Positions 24,295 through 30,999 of a stretch of DNA of 30,999 nt are shown here, one piece after another. Under the pieces are notes generated by a model. It was not told the origin of the DNA. It searched no databases and worked only from the letters and a program-made list of their open reading frames with translations. The position numbers and the translations under genes were made by a program. Every line of letters starts with the position of its first letter. Within the stretch, counting starts at the first letter, position 1. This DNA is from Asaia bogorensis (GTDB lineage Bacteria; Pseudomonadota; Alphaproteobacteria; Acetobacterales; Acetobacteraceae): assembly GCA_945873675.1 (NCBI GenBank), contig CAMCEP010000004.1, positions 1 to 30,999 of the forward strand, in the 5' to 3' direction.

Positions 24295-26169
24295 TTGCTT
24301 CGCCGTCTTTTTATCATTCCAGCCCTGATTGTCATCTTTCTGATGGTGGTGGGGGTTGGCTCTTTCTTCTTCGTCAAAAATGGTGATTTTGGCACATTTG
24401 TCGCGCAAAAAATCAGCGAAAGAATGGGCCGCAAAGTCGAGATTGCCAGTCTGCGCATAAGCCCTGGGCGCTGGTTAGGCGTTGAATTGCGGGGCGTCAC
24501 ACTTGCTAATTTAAGTTCCGGCAGCCATGCGGATATGCTGAGCCTGAAGAATGTACAGGCAGAGATTAATTCTTGGTCGTTGCTCTTCGCCAATACGCCG
24601 CTTGTACGAAGCCTTGTGGTTGAAGGTGTGACCTTGAGGCTGGAAAAAATTCAGGGTCACAAAAATTGGCATTTTGGCGAAAGGCCTCACGCGCCATCTG
24701 AGGGCGTACCACCTGACTATCGTGGGCTGCCAACCATACTCGACTTTCAAATGAAAGACAGTGAAATTATCATTCGTACAACGAGCGGTCACTTTCTGCG
24801 CACAAGAATTGACCAAGCCCATGTGGTCAGTGAGTCTGCCCATTCCCCAGTGCGGATGAACGTGAGTGGTTCCTATAATGGTCTTGCCGCAACGTTGACG
24901 GGCGATTTGGATAGTTTTGATGCGCTGCGTCTGGCACCGCAGCCCTTTCCGTTGCGGTTGAACTTGAATTCAGGCCACACATCCATGGCATTTCAGGGCA
25001 CGATGACGGATCCATTGAATTTCGAGGGCGTCGCGGGAGCGCTGCGCTTGCATGCTCCGACGCCGGATGCCTTTGTATCGCTTGCTGGTGAGGCTCTCAA
25101 TTTACATCTCGACATTGAACTCATCGGAAAATTCGAACATGCCGGCAATGACTGGAAGCTTTCTGGCATCACAGGCAAGATAAATCACGAGGCATTCAGG
25201 GGTGCCATTCTACATCTTGTGGAGGGTGATCATGGCAAGCCCGATCATATCCGAGTGGACCTTGCTTTTACGCGCCTGAATTTAAACCGAATTATCGCCG
25301 GCGCGCCGCCGCCGGGGGCTGCCGACAAGCATGCTGACATTGCCCTGAAATTAGATCCCAAACAGGATCCCATTATTGATGCCCGTTTCACTGTGCAGGA
25401 ATTGAGTTATGCGAAAATGCGCGCAACCGATGGCCGCTTTGCCGGACTGTTGGCTGCGAATCAGGTTGATGTATCTGAATTCTCGCTTTCAACCTTCGGT
25501 GCCAACATCACCGCACAAGCGCATGCTCAATCAATTAGGGCTGGCACGCGTGTCACCGCCGATGTGGCAATGCATAACGCGGATATTGATGCGCTGGGGC
25601 GCGGCTTTGGGGTGACTTCACTGCCACTGAATGGACGTATGAATGGACGATTGTCGGTTTCCGCTGAAGGCGGCACCGTGAATACAGCCGCGCACCAGGC
25701 GCGAATTTCCGCAGTCATTTCCGTGCTGGGGGGCAGCGTTGAAAAGCGTGTTATCGAATTAGGTTCCACAGATCTACGCGCTGCTTTTCGTAGGGCTGAT
25801 GGCCATGCGCCACTAAATTGCCTTTTGGGGGTTTTGGATATGCGCGCCGGGGTGGGACAGATTGCGCCGCTGCGCATCCGTGCCGAAACAGGAACAATCG
25901 CAGGGTCTGGACATTTTAATATCAATAACCACACGATGGAATTATTGATAGGCAGTCAGCAAGACACCACGAATTTTTTTGCTTTGGATATTCCTGTCCG
26001 TATTCATGGACGGTTTGATAACCCTGATTTCGCACCGGCGCGCTGGTCCAGCGAGGGAAGATCTCAGATGGCGGCAGCGGATGATATCGCACCATTACCG
26101 CCGGCACTGCGCAGCTTTGCAAACCAGAACCCATGTCTGCGTCGCACCGGCCCGTCCACACGGCATTGA
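24295..26169 (+). CDS. AsmA-like protein
   Basis: A 624-residue protein starting with one N-terminal membrane helix (residues about 5-27). The AsmA-type start GTFVAQKISERMGRKVEIASLRI follows, in which a bilayer-anchored protein begins a long beta-rich periplasmic part. The C-terminal region VLDMRAGVGQIAPLRIRAETGTIAGSGH, with the late LDIPVRIHGRFDNPDFAP, is the classic AsmA end. TTG 24295 is taken as start because it opens the membrane helix; the ribosome site is weak. Family members bridge the periplasm and help outer-membrane lipid transport or assembly. Codon use looks less GC-biased than in neighbours. A TATACT box at 24150-24155 in the AT-rich leader may be part of its promoter. Confidence 0.82.
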   Translation: MLRRLFIIPALIVIFLMVVGVGSFFFVKNGDFGTFVAQKISERMGRKVEIASLRISPGRWLGVELRGVTLANLSSGSHADMLSLKNVQAEINSWSLLFANTPLVRSLVVEGVTLRLEKIQGHKNWHFGERPHAPSEGVPPDYRGLPTILDFQMKDSEIIIRTTSGHFLRTRIDQAHVVSESAHSPVRMNVSGSYNGLAATLTGDLDSFDALRLAPQPFPLRLNLNSGHTSMAFQGTMTDPLNFEGVAGALRLHAPTPDAFVSLAGEALNLHLDIELIGKFEHAGNDWKLSGITGKINHEAFRGAILHLVEGDHGKPDHIRVDLAFTRLNLNRIIAGAPPPGAADKHADIALKLDPKQDPIIDARFTVQELSYAKMRATDGRFAGLLAANQVDVSEFSLSTFGANITAQAHAQSIRAGTRVTADVAMHNADIDALGRGFGVTSLPLNGRMNGRLSVSAEGGTVNTAAHQARISAVISVLGGSVEKRVIELGSTDLRAAFRRADGHAPLNCLLGVLDMRAGVGQIAPLRIRAETGTIAGSGHFNINNHTMELLIGSQQDTTNFFALDIPVRIHGRFDNPDFAPARWSSEGRSQMAAADDIAPLPPALRSFANQNPCLRRTGPSTRH

Positions 26170-26223
26170 TTACAACAATGCCTGCTGGGAACTAGACTGA
26201 TGATACGCATTGATGCTTTTTCA

Positions 26224-26245
26224 TGCCAAGTAAAATGACTTGGCA
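26224..26245 (+). terminator. Hairpin downstream of the AsmA-like gene
   Basis: A perfect 8-pair stem TGCCAAGT/ACTTGGCA with a 6-base loop starts 54 bases after the AsmA-like stop. No T tract follows, so it may be an RNA-stabilising or weak termination structure. Confidence 0.4.
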
Positions 26246-26274
26246 ATCCTGTATGTGTAAATAATCAATAGTTT

Positions 26275-26314
26275 AGAGCCATTTTGCGGCGCAATTGCGT
26301 CGTAAAATGGCTCT
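26275..26314. repeat. 40-base near-perfect palindrome between convergent genes
   Basis: Arms of 20 bases meet at GCAATTGC with no loop. Eighteen of twenty pairs are Watson-Crick and the other two are G-T wobbles (positions 26286/26303 and 26289/26300). The outer part is AGAGCCATTTT against AAAATGGCTCT. It sits between the convergent AsmA-like and aldolase genes, 12 bases past the aldolase stop. No T run follows on either strand, unlike a classical terminator; termination by stem strength, a protein site or a mobile repeat are alternatives. Confidence 0.7.
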
Positions 26315-26325
26315 GGCAGGTGACT

Positions 26326-27093
26326 TCATCGGCACCAATCGAAGCCGTTACGTTCTGCTGTGCGCACCAAGCCTCGCCATTCAGCCAGACCGTAGCTCGC
26401 CTGCGGGCGTAATTTCTGCATGCGGGCCGCGGCTTTTTCCACCACATACTGCTCAATGAAAACAGGCGGCTCATCCAGTTGGCGGGCGATAAGTTCCAAT
26501 TCGCAGGCGCGTTCCAGCATGTAAAGCCGCATGACAGAACCCGCGATGGTTTCACCCAGTGTCAGCAGGCCGTGATTGAGCAGAACCACGCAGCCGCCGC
26601 CATTGGCCAAGCTTTTGCCCAAAGCTTCACATTCTTCCACGGAAGCCGGTACGCCATATTCATGATAGACAATGTCATCATAGACATGCAGCGCATCCTG
26701 GCTGATCGGGCGGATACCCTTTTTCAGGAGTGATACGCCGCCACCCGCCCGCGTGTGAGTGTGCAGGACGCAATTCGCATCCGGCCGCGCCTTATAGACG
26801 CCGCTATGAATAGTGAAGCCTGCTGCGTTGAACTTGCCTTCACTGCCGCCGATCACATTGCCTTCCATATCCATCTTCACAAGGGAAGATGCGGTTATTT
26901 CATCGAACATCTCCCCGTAATTATTGATGAGGAAATGGTTCGGTTCGCCCGGCACGCGGGCGGACATATGTGTGTTGATCAGGTCGGTCCAGCCCAGGTG
27001 ATTCATTACATGATAAACGGCTGCAAGTTCGCAGCGTGTTTCCCATTCTGCATCACTCATATCCGATGCGGGCATTTTCAACGCGACTGACAT
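26326..27093 (-). CDS. Class II aldolase/adducin family protein
   Basis: A 255-residue protein with GAGGAG eight bases before the ATG. The class II metal site is visible: His111 and His113 in LHTHTRAG and His174 in LLNHGLLTLG; INTHMSARVPG near residue 39 is the phosphate-loop-like segment. The family includes fuculose/ribulose-phosphate aldolases and decarboxylases, but many members in proteobacteria act on unknown 3-keto or hydroxy acids. It follows a PAL-like propeller gene by 24 bases on the same strand, so the two are likely co-transcribed. Confidence 0.88.
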   Translation of the reverse strand: MSVALKMPASDMSDAEWETRCELAAVYHVMNHLGWTDLINTHMSARVPGEPNHFLINNYGEMFDEITASSLVKMDMEGNVIGGSEGKFNAAGFTIHSGVYKARPDANCVLHTHTRAGGGVSLLKKGIRPISQDALHVYDDIVYHEYGVPASVEECEALGKSLANGGGCVVLLNHGLLTLGETIAGSVMRLYMLERACELELIARQLDEPPVFIEQYVVEKAAARMQKLRPQASYGLAEWRGLVRTAERNGFDWCR

Positions 27094-27117
27094 GATGACA
27101 TCTCCTCTTTTTCTGTT

Positions 27118-28074
27118 TCAGTGAATGCGTCGATATTTTTGAAGGCAACGCACACCTTCGGGTGGCGGGGCGCGTCCGTCATTATATCTGGGGAAGGCGG
27201 TAAAGCTCACCTCGCCCACATAGATATCGCCATGGCTATCCACCGCGAGCCCATGGGGCGACCAGAATTGCCCTGGACCGCCGCCCAATTCCCCGAAGCG
27301 TGACAGTACCTTACCTTCATTGGACAAGATGCTGATGCGCGGTCCGAGATTCGGGGCTTTGATATTCACATCCAACGCAGGCCCCAATTCGCCCACATAG
27401 CAGCATGGGCATTTGCCCTTGCCGAGAAACAGCGAACAGGGGCGATGGAGGTTATTCCATTGCGTTTGATATTTTCCCTTGCCATCGAATATTTGGATGC
27501 GGTGGCTTTCGCGATCCGCGACATAGACCCAGCCATCGGGATCGCAAACGATGTTGTGCGGCAGGTTGAATTGTCCGGGGTCAGAACCCGGCCCGCCCCA
27601 GGAAAATAAATGACGCCCATCGGGCGCGAATTTATGCACCGCAGCATTGCCGTAGCCGTCAGAGACATAGATGTCGCCTTCAGGTGAAAGCGCTGTATGG
27701 GTGCAGCGGTTAAAGGGGCGGCCTGACATGTAGGGCGCGGGTGTCCCTGGCAGGCCGATCGTCATCAGCACACGACCATCAAGGGTGCATTTGCGAACAG
27801 AATGATCGCCATCATCCGTGCACCAAAGAATATCATCGGGGCCGATATGAAGGCCATGCGGGCGGCTGAAGACGCCTTCGCCCCAGGAATTCAGGAATTT
27901 ACCTTCGCGGTCAAACACGGTGACAGGATGTGCGCCGCGGCTGAAAACAAAGACACGGTCTTGGCTATCGACGGCGACCGCTGCGACTTCCTTGAAACTC
28001 CAACCCTCTGGTAGGCGCCCCCAATCGGGGACGGCTTCATACCGGAAATCGCCACTGCCAAACATCTCGGTCAT
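27118..28074 (-). CDS. NHL-repeat beta-propeller, peptidyl-hydroxyglycine amidating-lyase-like
   Basis: A 318-residue protein. ATG 28074 is preferred to TTG 28101 because it has a CAGGAT site and begins the conserved part. Successive NHL blades are seen, each with a G-x-PHG/N type turn. His73 (RPHGL), His173 (LPHNI) and His274 (SPHGL) are spaced about 100 residues apart, like the three zinc-binding histidines of the animal amidating lyase PAL. This points to a metal-bearing six-bladed propeller, possibly a lyase or hydrolase on N,O-acetals. No signal peptide is visible, so it is likely cytoplasmic. The first gene of a pair with the class II aldolase. Confidence 0.8.
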   Translation of the reverse strand: MTEMFGSGDFRYEAVPDWGRLPEGWSFKEVAAVAVDSQDRVFVFSRGAHPVTVFDREGKFLNSWGEGVFSRPHGLHIGPDDILWCTDDGDHSVRKCTLDGRVLMTIGLPGTPAPYMSGRPFNRCTHTALSPEGDIYVSDGYGNAAVHKFAPDGRHLFSWGGPGSDPGQFNLPHNIVCDPDGWVYVADRESHRIQIFDGKGKYQTQWNNLHRPCSLFLGKGKCPCCYVGELGPALDVNIKAPNLGPRISILSNEGKVLSRFGELGGGPGQFWSPHGLAVDSHGDIYVGEVSFTAFPRYNDGRAPPPEGVRCLQKYRRIH

Positions 28075-28218
28075 GCGCGCATCCTGGCTGAGGTTTCGCA
28101 AAGATGCTGCGCCGGTCTTTTTGATTTGTCGAGTATGGAGGGGCGGTATCAGGAAGCGGTCTATCGGGATTTAGCCCCATTTCTGTCCAACGCCACTTTG
28201 GTAGAAATATCAATTTCC

Positions 28219-28231
28219 CGCGGTTACCGCG
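28219..28231. promoter_or_regulatory. Small palindrome upstream of the propeller-aldolase pair
   Basis: CGCGGT-T-ACCGCG is a 13-base perfect inverted repeat, 145 bases before the propeller gene start, in the 226-base spacer to the next gene. Its size suits an operator half-site pair, but no regulator gene is near and no other copy was noticed. The rest of the spacer shows nothing clear. Confidence 0.25.
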
Positions 28232-28300
28232 CGGTGGTGCGGCATGCCGTAGTGCGCACTCACCGAACGGCAGGTCCGGACCGAAACGTGACGCCCAATC

Positions 28301-29209
28301 CTATCGCTTCGGAAGCCAGCGCTTGGCGATGCGGCAGGCAACCGTGAAGGCGGGATTGAAGACATTGCCGACATCATAACGGACAACCTGGCCCATCAGA
28401 TGGCTGGCGGCGCGCGCGTCCAAACCGTAGTCCTCGCCAAGCCAGCGCGACATCTCGGTGGTCGCGTGCTGTAGCGCCTGGTCCAGCGGCCGAGCATTGC
28501 CAACGGTGAAGATATCGTCGGCCGTCTCGCCCCGCGGCCAGGTGATCTTCCGCTTCAGCACACGGAAGGTGACCTCCATCTCAAAGGAAGTCTCGATACC
28601 GGTCCCGACGATCTCGCCGTCGCCTTGGCAGGCATGCCCGTCGCCCAGATAAAACAGCGCACCGGGCACCGAGACGGGAAACCAGGCCGTCGTGCCGGGG
28701 GCGAATAGCCGGTAGTCCATATTGCCGCCATTCTGCGCGCTGGTCGCGGTGGATATCGCCTGCCCGCCAGCCGGCGCGACCCCAAAGCAGCCGATCATCG
28801 GCTGGATGGGTGGGGCGAAATTCTCAAGCCCATTCACCTTGTCCTGCAGCCTGACTGTCCCGGCCTCGCGGTCAATATCCCAGACGACGCGCTGCTGCGG
28901 TGGTCGGTCCAGGATGGCGGCCGGGTCCAGCACGGTCAGGGCGAGCGGAGAATAGGTCCAGCCGGTCGCGCGGCTTGGTGTCAGCCGATCGATCCGCACG
29001 GCAAGCGTGTCCCCGGGCTCAGCGCCCTCAATGAAGAACGGACCGGTCATCGGATTGGGCCGGCTGGCGACGGTGATTTCCCGCGCATCCAGGCCGGACG
29101 CATCGATCGTGTCGGTCACCACGGTGTCGCCATCAGCGACGCGAAGGCAGGGTTCGGCGGCGCCGATTGCGTTGAAATAGCGTGTGGGGTGAAAGCGGTG
29201 CTTGGCCAT
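28301..29209 (-). CDS. Acetamidase/formamidase family protein (second copy)
   Basis: A 302-residue enzyme; ATG 29209 with AGGAAG upstream is chosen over the longer frame to 29257. It carries the family hallmark LGDGHACQGDGEIVGTGIE near residues 191-209, with GPFFIEGAEPGD near residues 55-66. Also present are GVAPAGG and the QNGGNMDY metal-site region. It is only distantly similar to the copy at 4004. By eye its GC content is higher than that of the genes around it, which fits recent arrival or a different codon regime. It likely releases ammonia from a small amide. It stands alone, 226 bases from the next minus-strand gene. Confidence 0.9.
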   Translation of the reverse strand: MAKHRFHPTRYFNAIGAAEPCLRVADGDTVVTDTIDASGLDAREITVASRPNPMTGPFFIEGAEPGDTLAVRIDRLTPSRATGWTYSPLALTVLDPAAILDRPPQQRVVWDIDREAGTVRLQDKVNGLENFAPPIQPMIGCFGVAPAGGQAISTATSAQNGGNMDYRLFAPGTTAWFPVSVPGALFYLGDGHACQGDGEIVGTGIETSFEMEVTFRVLKRKITWPRGETADDIFTVGNARPLDQALQHATTEMSRWLGEDYGLDARAASHLMGQVVRYDVGNVFNPAFTVACRIAKRWLPKR

Positions 29210-29365
29210 GGGCTTCCTGGGATATTTCGTTGAGATGGGCCGCTTGGTCCACGCCAAGGCCCACTCAAGTCACGTTAGGAACCTGGGCGCGCGGCGGTCA
29301 AGGCGGAACGTAGGCCGGCGCACAGGGCCTGCACTGGTGAAGGCGATCCCGCACGAGCGGCAACC

Positions 29366-29382
29366 GGGGGGGGGGGCGGGGG
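29366..29382 (+). repeat. Poly-G tract (eleven G, C, five G)
   Basis: A run of 11 G residues, one C, then five G, in the 284-base spacer between the acetamidase and the polysaccharide exporter. The spacer is GC-rich with no gene. Long homopolymers can slip in replication, fold into quadruplexes or be assembly errors; which applies cannot be told here. Confidence 0.6.
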
Positions 29383-29493
29383 CAGCGAGTAGCCCTGGAG
29401 CGGCGGGGAAAGTTACGGCTTGGGCGCGGTTCCTCGTTTATTACGGGCCCACCGTGAGTGGTAGGATGCGGGCTATCATGCTAGCCACCCCCC

Positions 29494-30339
29494 ATGTCTG
29501 TTTCATCCATGCCCAGACCCGACCATTATTTGTCCATTGACGCAGCCAATCCGCGCCATGCGGAAAGGGCGCTTGCCGATTTAAGGGATGGCCTATCCCA
29601 GTGGCGGCTGGCGCTTGCGCTGGCGCGGCTTGACCTGCGCAATCGCTACCGCGGTTCGGTCCTGGGCCCGCTTTGGATGTCGCTTTCCAGCTTGATTATG
29701 CTGATTGGGCTTGGGCTGCTTTATGGCGCATTGTTCAAGCTTAAGCTTTCAGATTACCTGCCCCATCTGGCCGTGAGCCTGATAGTTTGGCAGTGGATGG
29801 CCGGCTTCATTAATGAGTCCTGCGCCACCCTGACTTCGGCCGAAGGCGTGATCCGCCAGATGCGCCTTCCCTACACCTTGCATGCGCTACGCGTCGCCTT
29901 TCGCAATAGCTTTGTGGCGGCCCATTCCCTGCCGCTGATACCAATCATCTTTCTGATTTTCGGCCAGGTGCCGGGGCCTGAGGCGTTGCTGGCCATCCCT
30001 GGCTTGGTACTGATTTGCATCAATATGGTGGCCGGCGGGCTGCTTCTTGGCATGATTTGTGCCCGCTTCCGCGATATTCCATCCATTGTCGCCAATGCGG
30101 TGCAATTGGCCTTTTTTGTAACGCCGATCATTTGGAAGCCGGAGCTTCTGGGGGATGCCATGGTCTGGATGGCCTTCAACCCCTTCTATGCCCTGCTAGA
30201 GACTGTGCGCGGCCCCTTGCTGGAGGGGGGAGGGCCGGCTTTGGCTTGGCTTGCGGCTATTTTCTACACCACGTTGCATGTGGTGTTGGCTGGCTTTTTG
30301 TTCGCGCGCTTCCGTTCCCGCATTGCTTTCTGGGTCTGA
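29494..30339 (+). CDS. ABC-2 polysaccharide exporter permease (Wzm/KpsM type)
   Basis: A 281-residue inner-membrane protein with an N-terminal cytoplasmic part followed by about six membrane segments. The start region LALARLDLRNRYRGSVLGPLW and the late FFVTPIIWKPE and FNPFYALLETVRGPLL motifs are typical of permeases that export O-antigen, capsule or teichoic acid precursors. ATG 29494 has no good ribosome site; ATG 29509 is an alternative. It precedes the matching ATPase by 4 bases. It would move an undecaprenyl-linked or lipid-linked glycan across the inner membrane. Confidence 0.92.
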   Translation: MSVSSMPRPDHYLSIDAANPRHAERALADLRDGLSQWRLALALARLDLRNRYRGSVLGPLWMSLSSLIMLIGLGLLYGALFKLKLSDYLPHLAVSLIVWQWMAGFINESCATLTSAEGVIRQMRLPYTLHALRVAFRNSFVAAHSLPLIPIIFLIFGQVPGPEALLAIPGLVLICINMVAGGLLLGMICARFRDIPSIVANAVQLAFFVTPIIWKPELLGDAMVWMAFNPFYALLETVRGPLLEGGGPALAWLAAIFYTTLHVVLAGFLFARFRSRIAFWV

Positions 30340-30343
30340 CGCC

Positions 30344-30999
30344 ATGGCACATATTTGCGCCGAAGGGCTGCGTATTGAATTCCCCCTGTATCACTTTGGC
30401 GCCCGCAGCATGAAAAAGCGCCTGCTGGGTGCCGCGAGCCGCCGAGTGAAGGCGGATGCCCAGAACCGCGTGGTGATTTCCGCCCTTTCAGACCTGAGCT
30501 TCACGATCGAAAGCGGCGAGCGGGTGGCGCTGGTTGGCAATAATGGCGCTGGGAAGTCCACATTGCTGCGCACCCTGGCGGGCATTTATGAGCCCGTTGG
30601 CGGGCGCCTGACCGTTGAAGGCGAAATCGGTAGCCTGATTGACCCGGCCGCCGGCCTGGACCCGCTTTCAACGGGGCGGGAGAATATTCGCCTTCGCGCC
30701 CTTTATCGCGGCCTGACTGCCGAGCAGACTGCAGCACTTGAAGCTGAAGCGGGCGAATTTTCAGGACTGGGTGAGTTTTTGGATGTGCCCATTCATGGCT
30801 ATTCCGCCGGCATGTCCATCCGCCTGGCCTTCGCGATGGCGACCGCCGTTCAGCCACAAATTTTGCTTATGGATGAATGGTTTAGCGCGGGGGACGCTGA
30901 CTTCATGGCGAAGGCGGAAACGCGGCTTGAGGAATTGGTGACGGCGTCTGAGATATTGGTGATTGCCACCCATGATATGAATGTGGTGAAGCGCTGGTG
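30344..30999 (+). CDS. ABC polysaccharide exporter ATPase (Wzt/KpsT type), partial
   Basis: The first 218 residues of an ATPase that runs off the window. It has Walker A VGNNGAGKST near residues 66-75, a Wzt-like GSLIDPAAGLDPLSTGRENI segment, the unusual signature YSAGMSIRLAFA, Walker B ILLMDEWFSAGD and the switch His in ATHDMN. The YSxGM signature is specific to exporters of surface glycans. Whether a C-terminal carbohydrate-binding domain follows, as in true Wzt, cannot be seen. It forms the exporter with the permease immediately upstream. Confidence 0.93.
   Translation, partial: MAHICAEGLRIEFPLYHFGARSMKKRLLGAASRRVKADAQNRVVISALSDLSFTIESGERVALVGNNGAGKSTLLRTLAGIYEPVGGRLTVEGEIGSLIDPAAGLDPLSTGRENIRLRALYRGLTAEQTAALEAEAGEFSGLGEFLDVPIHGYSAGMSIRLAFAMATAVQPQILLMDEWFSAGDADFMAKAETRLEELVTASEILVIATHDMNVVKRW

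Noticed and set aside
24051..24408. Upstream part of the open frame that contains the DUF2064 remnant
   Set aside because: It is antisense to the AsmA-like gene start and AT-rich, with no similarity to the transferase N-terminus; only the part below about 24050 is homologous.
26265..26555. Minus-strand 96-codon frame inside and past the aldolase gene
   Set aside because: It is in a different frame from the aldolase with its metal motifs, and reads through the palindrome; a shadow.

Overview
The window reads as a piece of a moderately high-GC alphaproteobacterial chromosome. Codon use rich in GCG/GCC/CGC, many ATGA/TTGA gene overlaps and the gene content (stacked amidohydrolases with ABC importers) suggest a Rhodospirillales/Acetobacteraceae-type soil or water heterotroph. 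This assignment is an inference from style, not from a marker gene. There are no rRNA or tRNA genes, no CRISPR array and no recognisable transcriptional regulator.

Left edge (1-1838): the tail of an unidentified + strand gene, a small exported protein, and a decayed IS3-family insertion sequence with an internal deletion, a frameshift and two nonsense codons.

Catabolic block A (1839-11488): a minus-strand trio atzG-atzE-hpxZ/atzH faces a plus-strand series. The series is acetamidase/formamidase, creatininase-family amidohydrolase, a cyanuric acid amidohydrolase/barbiturase-family ring-opening enzyme (AtzD/TrzD fold), a spermidine/iron-type ABC importer (ATPase, Tat-like binding protein, one polypeptide with two fused permease domains) and a cupin. 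Together these look like uptake, ring opening and stepwise C-N hydrolysis of a cyclic ureide or imide, with ammonia released. The enzyme set resembles the lower cyanuric acid pathway (AtzD, AtzE/AtzG, AtzH), but no allophanate hydrolase (AtzF) is visible here.

Catabolic block B (11601-20956): a minus-strand dipeptide-type importer (DppB-C-D-F order) ends at a hairpin terminator. Divergent from it run the matching binding protein, a second creatininase-family enzyme, a ketopantoate-reductase-like oxidoreductase, an M20 metallopeptidase and an SDR dehydrogenase. The last four are tightly packed or overlapping. This looks like import and dismantling of a peptide-like or amide-containing compound.

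Right part (20957-30999): an IS4-type transposase scrap; a TVP38/TMEM64 membrane protein coupled to a mercuric-reductase-like flavoprotein; a broken DUF2064-type glycosyltransferase; and an AsmA-like protein followed by a striking 40-base palindrome. Next comes a minus-strand pair of a class II aldolase and a beta-propeller protein related to peptidyl-hydroxyglycine amidating lyase, then a second acetamidase/formamidase of apparently higher GC. The window ends with the start of a cell-surface polysaccharide ABC exporter (Wzm/Wzt type), whose ATPase runs off the edge.
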